Shown piece after piece: positions 33,599-43,245 of a DNA stretch of 45,679 nucleotides. The notes beneath the pieces are model-generated. The model did not search any database. It saw nothing but the letters and a program-made list of their open reading frames with translations, and was not told where the DNA came from. The translations under genes were made by a program, and so were the position numbers. The stretch's first letter is position 1; each line of letters opens with the position of its first letter. The stretch is from an uncultured bacterium (lineage in GTDB: Bacteria; Vulcanimicrobiota; Xenobia; Xenobiales; Xenobiaceae): NCBI GenBank assembly GCA_934621605.1, contig CAKTUZ010000023.1, forward strand, positions 1 through 45,679, written 5' to 3'.

Positions 33599-34327
33599 GT
33601 GGATTATATAACTCACGTAAGCTGGCCCGTTAAGAGGCTTGGTTTTTGGAAAACTTGGTTGACACTCAGCTGTTGGGCTTTTACTATGTTTGGCCCTTTT
33701 TGTTATGCTGCTGAATTAACTAAAACTGTAGCTAAAAATGGTCTTCAGGAAGCAGAATTTCCAGAGTTCTCTTTTAAAAATTGCTGTTCTGATAATGTTT
33801 TACTTTGGTTGTGTTATATCAGCCTGGGCGTCCCTTTGTTTGTGATTGGTATTGCCTTTGCCGTGTTGGGTTGGCAATCTTTTGGTCAATTGTTTTGCTC
33901 TTTGGCTACGTTGAGTTATTTTGTTTATTTTCCGGCTTTTCTTATTTGTGGGGCCTCTGAGCGTGAATTTCCTTTGGTTTGCAGTACTTTTTTCAAGTTG
34001 CCTTTCAGCCATTTGGCCGAGTATTATAACTTGGTACTTATTTATATGTTTTGGCAAGGAGCTGTAAGTGCCGTTACCTTTATGCCTGCCATTTTAGTGG
34101 GAGTCGGCATTGTTATTGCAGCTTTAAAATTTTCACTGATAAGCATGGCTTTGGTGTGTATATTCTTTTTGTTGTTGTTGGTTGTTCTTTTAGCTGCTCA
34201 GTCTTATGTATTTATAGCTATGGCTTCGTTGGTCGGTGACTATATGCGCAACCATAAAAATGAATTATTTGAGAAAGACATTTTAGAAGAGAAGGCTTTT
34301 TTAATGCCGGGCAGTTTGGAAGAGTAG
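33599..34327 (+). CDS. DUF4013-like multi-helix membrane protein 1
   Basis: A 242-residue inner-membrane protein from the GTG at 33599 (MDYITHVSWPVKRLGFWKTW), supported by GAGG 8 bases upstream; an upstream in-frame ATG at 33506 has no ribosome site. The pattern is an amphipathic start (DYITHVSWPVKR), a first membrane helix, a polar segment containing LQEAEFPEFSF, then several more helices. It resembles DUF4013 proteins of unknown function, though less clearly than its neighbour. It ends in a charged tail. It lies in the same orientation as the second DUF4013 gene 146 bases downstream. No function is proposed. Confidence 0.65.
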   Translation: MDYITHVSWPVKRLGFWKTWLTLSCWAFTMFGPFCYAAELTKTVAKNGLQEAEFPEFSFKNCCSDNVLLWLCYISLGVPLFVIGIAFAVLGWQSFGQLFCSLATLSYFVYFPAFLICGASEREFPLVCSTFFKLPFSHLAEYYNLVLIYMFWQGAVSAVTFMPAILVGVGIVIAALKFSLISMALVCIFFLLLLVVLLAAQSYVFIAMASLVGDYMRNHKNELFEKDILEEKAFLMPGSLEE

Positions 34328-34472
34328 GCTAAAATATTATAGTGTTCGATTTGAACGAGAATGTGTTATAACGTGAGTCCATTAATTGTAAGCGTAGTTA
34401 ATAGAGCGGAGGAAGAGTCGGCGTTGTTGGTGAAGTAAGCAGGATCATTGTACTTGTGCGGAGGGATTGAAT

Positions 34473-35171
34473 ATGCAGTTTGCAGGGACAATTAACTACA
34501 TTTTTAAATCGGCTAATTATATAAAAATTTGTGCTATCCTGATCATTTGTGCGGTTTTTGTTATTACAAGTCCTGTTATGTGCGGATATACTTTGCGCAT
34601 AATTCGTTCTATACGTGACGGTAATGACCAGCTTCCGGACTTGGTTTTATCGGATGACTTTGCCGTACTGTATATGGATGGGTTACGTTTAATGGTGCAA
34701 ATGCTCTTGCTGTTCTTACCCATGATTCTCGGTTTGATAATCGTTATACCTTGTATGGCTTCCGGAAAAGAAGGAGCCATGGCTATTGGCGGTATAATTG
34801 GCGTGTTGTTGCTTCTGGCTTCGTTAATCATTGCTGCTTGTTTCGGCGTGGCTGTTACTTGTTTGACGGCTGAAGATGATAGTTGGTTAGTAGTTACTCA
34901 GTTTTCTAGGATTATGCAAATTGCGGGAACGGATAAGGGGCTGTATATTGCAGCTATTTTCTATCCTGTTGTTTGGAACTTCGTTTTTGGCTTCCTCGGC
35001 TTTATTCCTATTGTCGGTAATTTGATTGCAATACCGTTGACTACTATTACTACAGCTTATTTCTGCGGCATGTACATGCGTAAAATTAGTGATAATCCTA
35101 ATACTGGTAAGATTGGTGCTGATTTATCTAGCGACTATGTCCATAGTTCGGGAGACAACTCAGATTATTAA
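34473..35171 (+). CDS. DUF4013 membrane protein 2
   Basis: A 232-residue inner-membrane protein from the ATG at 34473, preceded by GGAGGG 7 bases away. It shows the DUF4013 layout: a first helix, the hallmark segment GNDQLPDLVLSDDFAVLYMD followed by GLRLMVQ, and further helices with glycine-rich turns, ending in a polar Asn/Ser tail. The role of DUF4013 is unknown; members are often found as paralogous pairs. It ends at a strong terminator, so both genes may form a two-gene unit. It shares topology with the upstream protein, suggesting an old duplication. Confidence 0.75.
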   Translation: MQFAGTINYIFKSANYIKICAILIICAVFVITSPVMCGYTLRIIRSIRDGNDQLPDLVLSDDFAVLYMDGLRLMVQMLLLFLPMILGLIIVIPCMASGKEGAMAIGGIIGVLLLLASLIIAACFGVAVTCLTAEDDSWLVVTQFSRIMQIAGTDKGLYIAAIFYPVVWNFVFGFLGFIPIVGNLIAIPLTTITTAYFCGMYMRKISDNPNTGKIGADLSSDYVHSSGDNSDY

Positions 35172-35204
35172 ACCTTGACGCTATAGGCGTTATATAAAGA
35201 AACT

Positions 35205-35264
35205 GCCGTTTAGAATCTTGCTTTATTGCTTGAATAAAATTCTGAGCGGCTTTTTTATTTTTTT
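35205..35264 (+). terminator. Rho-independent terminator after the DUF4013 genes
   Basis: A 12-bp stem (35205-35216 with 35239-35250, two G-U pairs) is followed by a long T-rich tail. The next 200 bases, up to the efflux operon, should contain its promoter; I see no convincing box pair there. Confidence 0.85.
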
Positions 35265-35461
35265 ACCAATGCATTGAAGAGGAACCAATAAAAGTGAGCA
35301 CAAAAGACAGCAGGCATTGCAATAAAAACGGTGCGGAATCCTGGCCCCTGCGCCTGCCGTTCGGTATGTACGTTCAAAACGCGCTGCTTGAGCGGAAAAT
35401 TGCAGCTGAAATCTGATTTTATTTAAAGGCAGGGCCAAATCTTTATCAATTGGTAAAATAG

Positions 35462-37147
35462 ATGAATAATAAGCGAGTTCTGGCGCTTGGGTTATCGCTT
35501 GCCTTTTTTTTAGGTGGGATGGCTCAAGCCAATACAGGGGACGGCGGTGCTGTTGACCGAGAGGCTAAAGGCGGCCGAGCCGCCGTCGACTCAAACTACA
35601 GTGTAAAAGCACCTTCATCTGAAGACAACAAATCTGCCAATAAAGTTTCCGGTTCTACAAAAGTTGGTGAGGCCAAAGAAGATGAATCGCCGGCCAGCAG
35701 CTACGTTTCAAAATTTAATGGTACGGAAGAAGTAACTGATTCAGCTTCTAAAACTACAGAAAATTTTGAACCCAAGAGTTTGCTGGAAATGCAGATTATC
35801 GACGGTTCTGGGGCTGTGCGCCAAATGGAGCGTTCCGTTACCGGGAGTGACAAATTTGATATAAACAGTGCTGTAGATTCATATACTTTGGAAAGCAGCC
35901 TCAATAAGGCTATGCGTCAAAATTCCAGAGTCAGAGTTGCCGACGAAAAAATAGTTCAGGCCAATGCTCAATATGGTCAGAATAAAACTCAAAAAAACTT
36001 AAAGTTTATTGTCGGTGATAAAACTACTTGGCAAAATAGGCAAGTCAGCGGCAACAGAACTACGCTGGAAGCTTTGACCAACCAGCTAGACGCTTCGTTG
36101 CAACTTTTGCTTACCACTTTCGGTAGAGTAGAAAAACAAATAGCCGCTTCCTATTTGCAAATAGGTGTAGCCGCTCTAGATGCCGCTTCTGTCAGACACG
36201 ATTTAGCCTATGCTGTGAAGAAAGACTTTTTCAATTGTCTGAAGGCCGAGGCTCAAGTCGATGTAGCCAAACTTAACTTGCAAGTTTGTGAAAAGAATCT
36301 GTCTGACTCAAAGCGTCTGTATCGTCAGGGAATTATGGCTCTTTATGATGTCATTCAAGCTGATTTGCAAGTTACGGAAGCTCACGAGCAGTTGGAACGC
36401 AGCTATAGTGGTGTAAAGACAGCCAATGCGGCTTTTTTGAGTGATTTAGAAGAACGTGTCGCTGGTGAAGCCGGTTCTGAGCCTTTATATTTTCAATCAC
36501 CCAAGGCTATAGAAGTGGATCCGCTCTGCCGCTTGTCTGATCTTCAGGAATTGGCTATGCGTCGTCGCTTCGAAATTTTGAGCATAGATCGCAGTATAGA
36601 AGTTGCCGAAAAAGTGCGCGAAGCGGAAAAGTGCAGCAATTTACCTCAAGTTCTGTTGGCTGCTGATTACATTTTCTCTCCCGGATATCGTACCTATCCC
36701 TGCAGTATGTATCAGCTCAGTTTAAATGTAAATTGGTCTGTATGGGACGGAGGCTTAAAGAGGCAAAAGTTGATCGAACTTGACTCGCAAATTCGCTCTC
36801 TGGAAGCTTCACGTGATCAATTGTGCAACAGTATCCGTCTGGAAGTAGAGAAGGCCTGGATCGATTTTAATCTTTCTGCAGTTGTTTTGCAGACTGCGCG
36901 TAAGCGAGTAGAAGCTGCTTGGGTTTATAGCGATATGGCTCGTCAGCGTTTCTTAAATGGCTTAGGTACTTCCTTAGAAGTGCAAGACAGCTTGAGAAGC
37001 TTGAATGATGCTAGAGTCGCTTATGTAGTGGCTTCTTACGATCGCGATTTAGCCTTTTCTGCCATTGAACACAGCGTGGGCTGTGATTTCCCCGGTCGCC
37101 GTTTGGAAGTTACTTCTGAATTGCTGGAAAATCCGGAACAGCCTTAA
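35462..37147 (+). CDS. TolC-family outer-membrane efflux channel
   Basis: A 561-residue outer-membrane protein with a signal peptide (MNNKRVLALGLSLAFFLGG, cleavage near MAQA). About 120 residues of Ser/Lys/Asp-rich low complexity follow before the two TolC-type OEP repeats (about 150-350 and 360-550). These contain long alpha-helical coils and short beta-strands such as NLPQVLLAADYIFSPGYR and YQLSLNVNWSVWDGG, where the final hydrophobic strand sequence plus WDGG is typical. The first OEP segment includes SLNKAMRQNSRVRVADEKI. It begins the tripartite efflux operon and should trimerise as the exit duct. The ribosome site is weak. The long linker is unusual. Confidence 0.9.
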   Translation: MNNKRVLALGLSLAFFLGGMAQANTGDGGAVDREAKGGRAAVDSNYSVKAPSSEDNKSANKVSGSTKVGEAKEDESPASSYVSKFNGTEEVTDSASKTTENFEPKSLLEMQIIDGSGAVRQMERSVTGSDKFDINSAVDSYTLESSLNKAMRQNSRVRVADEKIVQANAQYGQNKTQKNLKFIVGDKTTWQNRQVSGNRTTLEALTNQLDASLQLLLTTFGRVEKQIAASYLQIGVAALDAASVRHDLAYAVKKDFFNCLKAEAQVDVAKLNLQVCEKNLSDSKRLYRQGIMALYDVIQADLQVTEAHEQLERSYSGVKTANAAFLSDLEERVAGEAGSEPLYFQSPKAIEVDPLCRLSDLQELAMRRRFEILSIDRSIEVAEKVREAEKCSNLPQVLLAADYIFSPGYRTYPCSMYQLSLNVNWSVWDGGLKRQKLIELDSQIRSLEASRDQLCNSIRLEVEKAWIDFNLSAVVLQTARKRVEAAWVYSDMARQRFLNGLGTSLEVQDSLRSLNDARVAYVVASYDRDLAFSAIEHSVGCDFPGRRLEVTSELLENPEQP

Positions 37148-37183
37148 TCTATAAAAGTTATCAGTTTTTATCAGGAGATAAAT

Positions 37184-38563
37184 ATGAACTTTTCCCGCAA
37201 GTTTACTTTTTATATGACAGCCGCTGCGTTAGGCCTAAGTCTGTTTGTTTCCGGCTGTTCTGGCGAAACTTCTCAGGGACAGGGAAAACAGTCGGCCGAC
37301 TCTTCTTCCAGCTCTCAATCTGAAAGTTCGAAAGATAGCGACAAAAATGAGGCTTCGAGTGCTGCTGCTCAGGCTCCAGCTCCGGCTGTTAATGTAGCTA
37401 AAATCGGCACTATCGAGCAAAAATTTACTCGTGAGTGGCCGGCTGAGCTTAAATATTCCAGTACTGTAGATGTTAAGGCTCGCGTGGTTGGCACCTTGCA
37501 AGATTTTTCATTTAAAGAAGGCTTTAAGGTAAATGCCGGCCAGGTGCTTTTCCGTATTGACGATGCTCCTTACGTAGCCGCTTTGCAAGGCGCTCAAGCT
37601 CAAGTTTCGCAATGTCAAGCCGATTTGGCTTATGCTAAAGCTCAAGTCGACGTACGTCGCGTCAAGGCCGACTTGGCCTCCTCTCGAGCCGATCTAGTTA
37701 GAGCTCAACAGGACGTCGATCGCTACAAGCCCTTGGCCAAAAATGGCGTTATTCCAACTCAGACTTTGGATAACGCTATTGCTCAGCGTGACGTAGCTCA
37801 AGCTAGAGTAGATGCAGCCTTGGCCACTTTGAAAAATACCGAGCTTTCTTCTCAAGCTAAGATCGACGTAGCTCAAGCTAACTTGGAAGCTGCTCAAGCT
37901 CAAGTTACCCAAGCTCAATTGAATATCGGTTATTGTACTATTACTTCTCCTATTACCGGTGTAATTGGAGAAATTAATGTTTACCCTGGCAACTTGGTAG
38001 GCCAAGCTGGCAGTCAGCAAGTGTTAGTTACCATTTCTTCGCTTGATCCTATCTATTGCAATTTCAGCGTCAGCGAAAAAGAGTACCTCTATATGATGGA
38101 ACACCGCGGGGCTGGTGCTGTCGACTTTAATTTAGTTTTGTCTGACGGTTCTGTTTATAAGCATAGCGGTCAATTCAGTATGCTGTCCCGCTCTCTCGAC
38201 TCTAAAAGCGGTACTATCGGCATTCGTGTCTCTTTCCCAAATCCGGAAAGATTGTTGCGTGAAGGTCAGTTTGGCCGCTTGCGCATAACTAGCCGCGCTT
38301 CGGAAAAAGTTTTAGTCGTTCCTCAGCGTGCTGTTTCTACCGTTCAATCCGATCATTCTGTCTATGTTGTCGGCCCTAATAACATTGTCGAGTCAAGAAA
38401 TATTACAGTCGGCGATGCCGTGGGTACAGATTTCATTGTCAAGTCTGGCTTAAAGCAAGGCGAAATGGTTGTAGTTGACGGACTTACTAAAGTTCAGGCC
38501 GGTGCTCCCTGCGATCCTACAGTAGTCTCTAGCGGCACGGTTGACTCTTCTGCTCAAGGCTAA
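37184..38563 (+). CDS. RND efflux periplasmic adaptor (membrane-fusion) lipoprotein
   Basis: A 459-residue adaptor that joins the RND pump to the TolC channel. The lipobox LFVSGC (C25) marks an inner-membrane lipoprotein; a Ser/Glu-rich linker follows. The lipoyl halves (VKARVVGTLQDFSFKEG and TITSPITGVIGEINVYPG) flank a long alpha-hairpin of Ala/Gln heptads. Beta-barrel and membrane-proximal parts (FGRLRITS, LVVPQRAVSTVQSDHSVYVV) complete the fold. AGGAG lies 6 bases before the ATG. The gene is 36 bases after the TolC gene and 14 before the pump gene, so all three are co-transcribed. The substrate cannot be inferred. Confidence 0.93.
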   Translation: MNFSRKFTFYMTAAALGLSLFVSGCSGETSQGQGKQSADSSSSSQSESSKDSDKNEASSAAAQAPAPAVNVAKIGTIEQKFTREWPAELKYSSTVDVKARVVGTLQDFSFKEGFKVNAGQVLFRIDDAPYVAALQGAQAQVSQCQADLAYAKAQVDVRRVKADLASSRADLVRAQQDVDRYKPLAKNGVIPTQTLDNAIAQRDVAQARVDAALATLKNTELSSQAKIDVAQANLEAAQAQVTQAQLNIGYCTITSPITGVIGEINVYPGNLVGQAGSQQVLVTISSLDPIYCNFSVSEKEYLYMMEHRGAGAVDFNLVLSDGSVYKHSGQFSMLSRSLDSKSGTIGIRVSFPNPERLLREGQFGRLRITSRASEKVLVVPQRAVSTVQSDHSVYVVGPNNIVESRNITVGDAVGTDFIVKSGLKQGEMVVVDGLTKVQAGAPCDPTVVSSGTVDSSAQG

Positions 38564-38577
38564 GAAGGAGAAATACT

Positions 38578-41500
38578 TTGGCGAAATTCTTTATTCACCG
38601 TCCGGTTCTAGCCATAGTGATTTCGCTAATCATATTGCTATCCGGTGCGGTTTGTATTTACAGTTTGCCTGTAGCTCAATATCCGGCTATTACGCCTCCG
38701 GTTATTCAGCTTGATGCTGATTATGCCGGCGCCAATGCTCAAGTGTTGGAAGAGACGGTCGCTTCGTGTATTGAGCAGCAGATTAACGGCGCCGAAGGCA
38801 TGCTTTATATGCGTTCGATTTGCGCTAACTCCGGCCACTACACTTTGCAAGTTACTTTCGACTTATCCCGTGACCAGGATATGGCCATGGTAGATGTGCA
38901 AAACCGTCTTTCCAAGGCCACGCCTTTGCTGCCTACCGAAGTTACCCAGTCGGGTGTAAGCGTTAAAAAGCAATCTACTCAGCAATTGCTTTATTTGAAC
39001 TTCTATTCCGGCGATGGCTCTCGAGACGATCTTTTTGTCAGTAACTATTGTGTTATCAACATTATTGACCAATTGGCTCGTTTAAATGGCGTCGGCTCGG
39101 CGGCTATTCTGGTCGGTCAGCGCGACTATTCCATGCGCATCTGGATTAAACCCGATGTTTTGGCCAAATTGGGTGTGACTGTAGATGATATAGTTGGGGC
39201 TATCCAAACGCAAAACGTTCAGGCTGCGGCCGGCTCTATCGGCGATCCGCCACAGACAGCCGGAGTACAATTCCAATACCCTGTCAATGTTAAAGGGCGT
39301 CTAACTACGCCAGAAGAATTTGGCAATGTTATTATTCGTACTCAGCCTAATGGCGCTTATTTGCGAGTCCGTGACGTAGCCCGAGTAGAATTGGGCGCCA
39401 ATACTTACTCTACTAAAGGTCAGTTTAACGGCAAGAGTTCCGTTGTTATCGCTATTTATCAGCAGCCCAGCGCCAATGCTGTAGCTTTGGCCAAATCCGT
39501 AAAGGCTAAGCTGGCTGAACTTTCTAAGAGTTTCCCCACCGGTATCAACTATACTGTAACTTATGACGCTACTATCTTTGTAGTTAAATCTATTGAAGAA
39601 GTGGTGCAAACCCTCTTTGAAGCTATTGTTTTGGTATTGATCGTGGTCTTTGTCTTCTTGGGCAATTTCCGCGCCACGTTGGTACCTATTTTGGCTGTTC
39701 CTGTCTCTTTGGTTGGTACTTTTGCTGGATTTGCTGCTTTAGGCTTCTCTATCAACTTGTTGACTATGTTCGGTATGGTCTTGGCCGTAGGTATTGTAGT
39801 AGACGACGCCATTGTAGTGGTGGAGGCGGTCGAATTGCATATTGAGCATGGCTTTTCTCCTATGGAAGCTACCGAAAAAGCCATGGACGAAGTCTCCGGC
39901 CCGGTTGTGGCTATTGCTCTGGTGCTTTGCGCTGTGTTCGTACCTGTAGCTTTTATGGGCGGTATGACCGGTGTTATGTATAAACAATTTGCTATCACTT
40001 TGGCAGTATCTGTATTGCTGTCGGCCTTGGTAGCTCTGACTATGACTCCAGCTTTATGCTCTTTGCTTTTACGTCCGCGTTCAGAAAAGGGTATCATTGA
40101 TTACCTATTCGGTTGGTTCTTTAAACTTTTTGATATTGTATTCGGCTGGTTCACCCGTCTGTATACAACTGTAGTTCGTTTCTTAGTTAAGAACTTAATT
40201 GTTAGCTTCTTAATTATTGGAGCTGTCTACTATGGCGCTTATCATTTAGCCACCACAACTCCTACTGGCTTCATTCCTATGGAAGACCAAGGTATCGTGC
40301 TTATTAGTTGCACTTTGCCTTCCGGCGCTTCTTTGGAACGCACTGAAGCCGTAGTTAACAAACTTGACGAAATTATGAAAAAGCATAGTGATGCAGTTGA
40401 AAATACCATCGGTTTAGTGGGCTACAACATTATGCAAGGTAATATGTCCAGTAACGCTGGTGCTGTAATTGGCGCTTTGAAAGACTGGGACGAGCGTACT
40501 ACTCCAGAAACTCAGTTGCGCGGTTTAATTGGGGCTATGACTAAGGAAGCTTCTGAAATAAAAGAAGCCTCTACCGTAGTTTTCTGCCCTCCGCCTGTAC
40601 CTGGCTTAGGTATGTCTTCCGCTTTAACTATGGAATTCCAAGACCGTAGCGGCGGTGAGATTATGCCCATGTTCCTGGCTGCCAAAGACTTTATTGGCAA
40701 GATCAATCAGAAGCAGGATACTTTCACTTCCGCCTACACTATGTTCAACCCGGCTATTCCTATGTTGAAAGTTGATGTAGACCGAGATAAATTGCAAAAC
40801 TTGCAAATCCCTGTCAAGTCTGCTTTCTTGGCTATGCAAATCAACTTAGGCGGCTACTTTATCAACCAGTTCAACCAATTTGGCCGTACTTGGCGTGTAA
40901 TGATGCAAGCAGAATCAGCTTACAGACGCGATCCCAGTGATATCGGCTCTATCTATTTGCGCAGTCAAAACGGCAGTATGGTACCTTTGAGCACAGTGAC
41001 AACCGTCAATCAAACCACCGGTCCGGAAGTTGTTTTGAGATATAACCTCTACCGTACCGTAGAAGTCAATGCCAATACCAAGACGGGTATCAGCTCTGGT
41101 CAAGGTATCGCTGCTTTGGAAGAACTGGCCTCAAAGTTGCCCAATCAATATGGCTTTGAGTGGACTGGTATGGCTTATCAAGAAAAGCAAGCTTCCGGTC
41201 AAACGATGATTATTCTCGGCTTGGGCTTGGTATTCGTCTTCCTCTTCTTGGCGGCTCAGTATGAGAGCTGGGGCATTCCTTTTGCCGTATTGCTCTCTAT
41301 GCCTACGGTGGTTCTGGGTGCTTTGCTCGGTGTTAATGCAGCGGGCTTAGATATGAATATTTACGTTCAAATCGGTATTTTGACTTTGATTGGTCTTTCC
41401 GCTAAAAATGCTATTTTGATCGTAGAGTATGCCAAAATGAACTACGATGGCGGTATGGATTTAATTGAGGCTACTGTGGAAGGTGCTCGTGTTCGTTTCC

Positions 41501-41910
41501 GTCCCATTTTGATGACTTCGTTTGCCTTCATTTTGGGTGTATTGCCCTTGGCTCAAGCTCAGGGTGCTTCCGCTGCTTGTCGAGCTGCTCTGGGTGTTTC
41601 CGTAATGTGCGGTATGTTGGCTGCTACCTTAATCGGTATCTTTATCATTCCTGTACTTTATGTATCTGTACAGGGGTTGATAGTATTTGTTACCGGTGAT
41701 CAGCGTAAAGTTACCAATGTACAAAATAAGGCTGTCGTTGAAAAGGCAGAAAATGTGGTCGCTGCTTTAACTCAAGCGAAAGCAGAGGTTGCTTCTACAA
41801 TTCCTGCAAGTGACACCGGCTCTAGCGAAGCTGATGATTCTTCCAAAGATTCAACAGCCAAGCCGACAGACGCTCAGCAAGCTAAAATCGATTTGAGTAA
41901 AAAAGACTAA
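38578..41910 (+). CDS. RND-family multidrug efflux pump, AcrB/MexB (HAE1) type
   Basis: This 1110-residue inner-membrane pump uses the proton gradient to expel drugs or other amphiphiles. MAKFFIHRPVLAIVISLIIL is the classic RND start and there are 12 helices with two large periplasmic loops. The proton-relay residues are intact: D409 and D410 in VVDDAIVVVEAVE and K943 in GLSAKNAILIVEYAK, matching AcrB D407, D408 and K940. The start is TTG at 38578 with AGGAG 7 bases upstream. Compared with AcrB (1049 residues) there is an acidic Ser/Asp/Lys-rich tail of about 70 residues, probably cytoplasmic. The operon ends at the terminator at 41936-41977. Confidence 0.96.
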   Translation: MAKFFIHRPVLAIVISLIILLSGAVCIYSLPVAQYPAITPPVIQLDADYAGANAQVLEETVASCIEQQINGAEGMLYMRSICANSGHYTLQVTFDLSRDQDMAMVDVQNRLSKATPLLPTEVTQSGVSVKKQSTQQLLYLNFYSGDGSRDDLFVSNYCVINIIDQLARLNGVGSAAILVGQRDYSMRIWIKPDVLAKLGVTVDDIVGAIQTQNVQAAAGSIGDPPQTAGVQFQYPVNVKGRLTTPEEFGNVIIRTQPNGAYLRVRDVARVELGANTYSTKGQFNGKSSVVIAIYQQPSANAVALAKSVKAKLAELSKSFPTGINYTVTYDATIFVVKSIEEVVQTLFEAIVLVLIVVFVFLGNFRATLVPILAVPVSLVGTFAGFAALGFSINLLTMFGMVLAVGIVVDDAIVVVEAVELHIEHGFSPMEATEKAMDEVSGPVVAIALVLCAVFVPVAFMGGMTGVMYKQFAITLAVSVLLSALVALTMTPALCSLLLRPRSEKGIIDYLFGWFFKLFDIVFGWFTRLYTTVVRFLVKNLIVSFLIIGAVYYGAYHLATTTPTGFIPMEDQGIVLISCTLPSGASLERTEAVVNKLDEIMKKHSDAVENTIGLVGYNIMQGNMSSNAGAVIGALKDWDERTTPETQLRGLIGAMTKEASEIKEASTVVFCPPPVPGLGMSSALTMEFQDRSGGEIMPMFLAAKDFIGKINQKQDTFTSAYTMFNPAIPMLKVDVDRDKLQNLQIPVKSAFLAMQINLGGYFINQFNQFGRTWRVMMQAESAYRRDPSDIGSIYLRSQNGSMVPLSTVTTVNQTTGPEVVLRYNLYRTVEVNANTKTGISSGQGIAALEELASKLPNQYGFEWTGMAYQEKQASGQTMIILGLGLVFVFLFLAAQYESWGIPFAVLLSMPTVVLGALLGVNAAGLDMNIYVQIGILTLIGLSAKNAILIVEYAKMNYDGGMDLIEATVEGARVRFRPILMTSFAFILGVLPLAQAQGASAACRAALGVSVMCGMLAATLIGIFIIPVLYVSVQGLIVFVTGDQRKVTNVQNKAVVEKAENVVAALTQAKAEVASTIPASDTGSSEADDSSKDSTAKPTDAQQAKIDLSKKD

Positions 41911-41935
41911 ATCGATTTTGAATTGATTCCTAAAT

Positions 41936-41977
41936 AACTCTCCCTTGAGTGCAGCTCTTGGGGGAGTTATTTTTTTT
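41936..41977 (+). terminator. Rho-independent terminator of the efflux operon
   Basis: Nine pairs (41936-41944 with 41960-41968, one G-U) are followed by a run of eight T. It lies just before the methyltransferase gene, which therefore either has its own promoter or depends on read-through. Confidence 0.85.
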
Positions 41978-41994
41978 GCTCAAAATAAATCTTT

Positions 41995-43227
41995 ATGCAT
42001 AAATTTGTTAAGCTGTTGATTGTTGTCTCTTTGGTTTTGTCAGCTCTTTGGGGGTTAAAATTTAGGGGCGCTTATTCTCCCAGTCGTGACAGTAAAGAGC
42101 AAGCCCTTGGATTAGATAACTCGGCAGTTAGAGTTGCCGAACCAAATAATTTAGAGGTGCTTACCGATAAAATGGGAGATTTTTTGCAAAGAGCAGCATC
42201 TGGGCAGCTTACAGACCCAGAAGAAGCTCGCTCTTTTGGAACTTTCTGGCCCGACATTGCTCCTGTACTTGTAGAAGAAAACTTACGACGTTTTTATAAT
42301 GTTGCAACTCCGGAGCTTATTGGCCGCTTGCACAAGATCTTTCCTTATGCTAATTCGGTTGAATCTGAGCATATTTATCAATTTTTGTTCGAGAATCAGG
42401 CTCGCCAAGTTAGCTATGACAATTTAGCTAAAAGTTTGTGCTTTGAGCGTTTGGAACGCTTAGGATGTCAACTGAATTTTACTGCGGGCGAGAAATTGCC
42501 TATTTGGGGGAAATGTCCGTTAAATGATCAACCTTACAATTTTGATTTAGTCGGCAAAAGATTGAGTTGTTGGCATGATCATCTGGCTTTTACTTACCCG
42601 CAGCGCAAAATTTTAGGCCAACCAGAAGAAATATATCGCCAGTTGGCTATGGGTTATTATAATAGTCAACGTTTGCGCCGTTTAGATAAAATACTTTTAG
42701 GCAGTGGTCTGGCGGCTGTGCGGGAAGGCCAAAAAGTAGCTGATATTGGTTGCGGTGTAGGCTGTTATACTTGGAGCTTAGCCAAAGGAGTAGGACATAG
42801 CGGTTTAGTGTATGCTCAAGATATAGATAAAAGTGTGCTTAATTTTATTGATTTTGTAAAGCAAAAGCGTAGCTGTACCAATGTACAAGTTTGCTTGGCT
42901 AAGCGCAATGATCCCAAGCTTCCGTTTGCTAGTTTAGATTGTTTATATCTAATTGATGCTTTAAATGTTATGGTTGGAATAGATTTTCAAGTGCATGGCG
43001 AAGCTTCCGTTGAAGCCAAACAATATTTACTTCAGCTTACAAAAAGTCTACGCTCTGACGGTAAAATTGTTGTAATCGATTTTTTGCCCTACAAAAATCG
43101 GCCTCATTTATCTAAAATACAAGTTATCGATCTTTTTGCTGAGCTGGGGTTTGAAAAAATAGATGATCAAGAAGCTACTGTGGAGCCTTCTCCCATGTAC
43201 GCTTTAACTTTTTGCCGCAGGTTATAA
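41995..43227 (+). CDS. Membrane-anchored class I SAM-dependent methyltransferase of unknown target
   Basis: A 410-residue protein. The first 25 residues (MHKFVKLLIVVSLVLSALWG) form a membrane anchor or uncleaved signal. Residues 35-150 are helical and unrecognised. A Cys/His segment around 150-195 contains GKCPLNDQPY and SCWHDH, reminiscent of a metal-binding or pilin-like C-x-H motif. The C-terminal half is a Rossmann methyltransferase: VADIGCGVGCYTW (about 247, SAM loop), YAQDIDKSVLNF (acidic end of beta-2), LYLIDALNV (motif IV) and KIVVIDFLP. The ribosome site is weak. The next gene starts 18 bases downstream, so the MscS-type channel is co-transcribed. The target, lipid, protein or other, is unknown. 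Confidence 0.75.
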   Translation: MHKFVKLLIVVSLVLSALWGLKFRGAYSPSRDSKEQALGLDNSAVRVAEPNNLEVLTDKMGDFLQRAASGQLTDPEEARSFGTFWPDIAPVLVEENLRRFYNVATPELIGRLHKIFPYANSVESEHIYQFLFENQARQVSYDNLAKSLCFERLERLGCQLNFTAGEKLPIWGKCPLNDQPYNFDLVGKRLSCWHDHLAFTYPQRKILGQPEEIYRQLAMGYYNSQRLRRLDKILLGSGLAAVREGQKVADIGCGVGCYTWSLAKGVGHSGLVYAQDIDKSVLNFIDFVKQKRSCTNVQVCLAKRNDPKLPFASLDCLYLIDALNVMVGIDFQVHGEASVEAKQYLLQLTKSLRSDGKIVVIDFLPYKNRPHLSKIQVIDLFAELGFEKIDDQEATVEPSPMYALTFCRRL

Positions 43228-43245
43228 TAACGGGGGTATTGTTTT

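Noticed and set aside
35223..35438. 71-codon minus-strand frame after the DUF4013 genes
   Set aside because: It overlaps a strong terminator, has no ribosome site and encodes no recognisable protein; the region is better read as terminator plus efflux promoter.
37600..37930. Repetitive GCTCAAGCT stretches taken for a DNA repeat array
   Set aside because: They are codons of the Ala/Gln heptads in the adaptor's alpha-hairpin.
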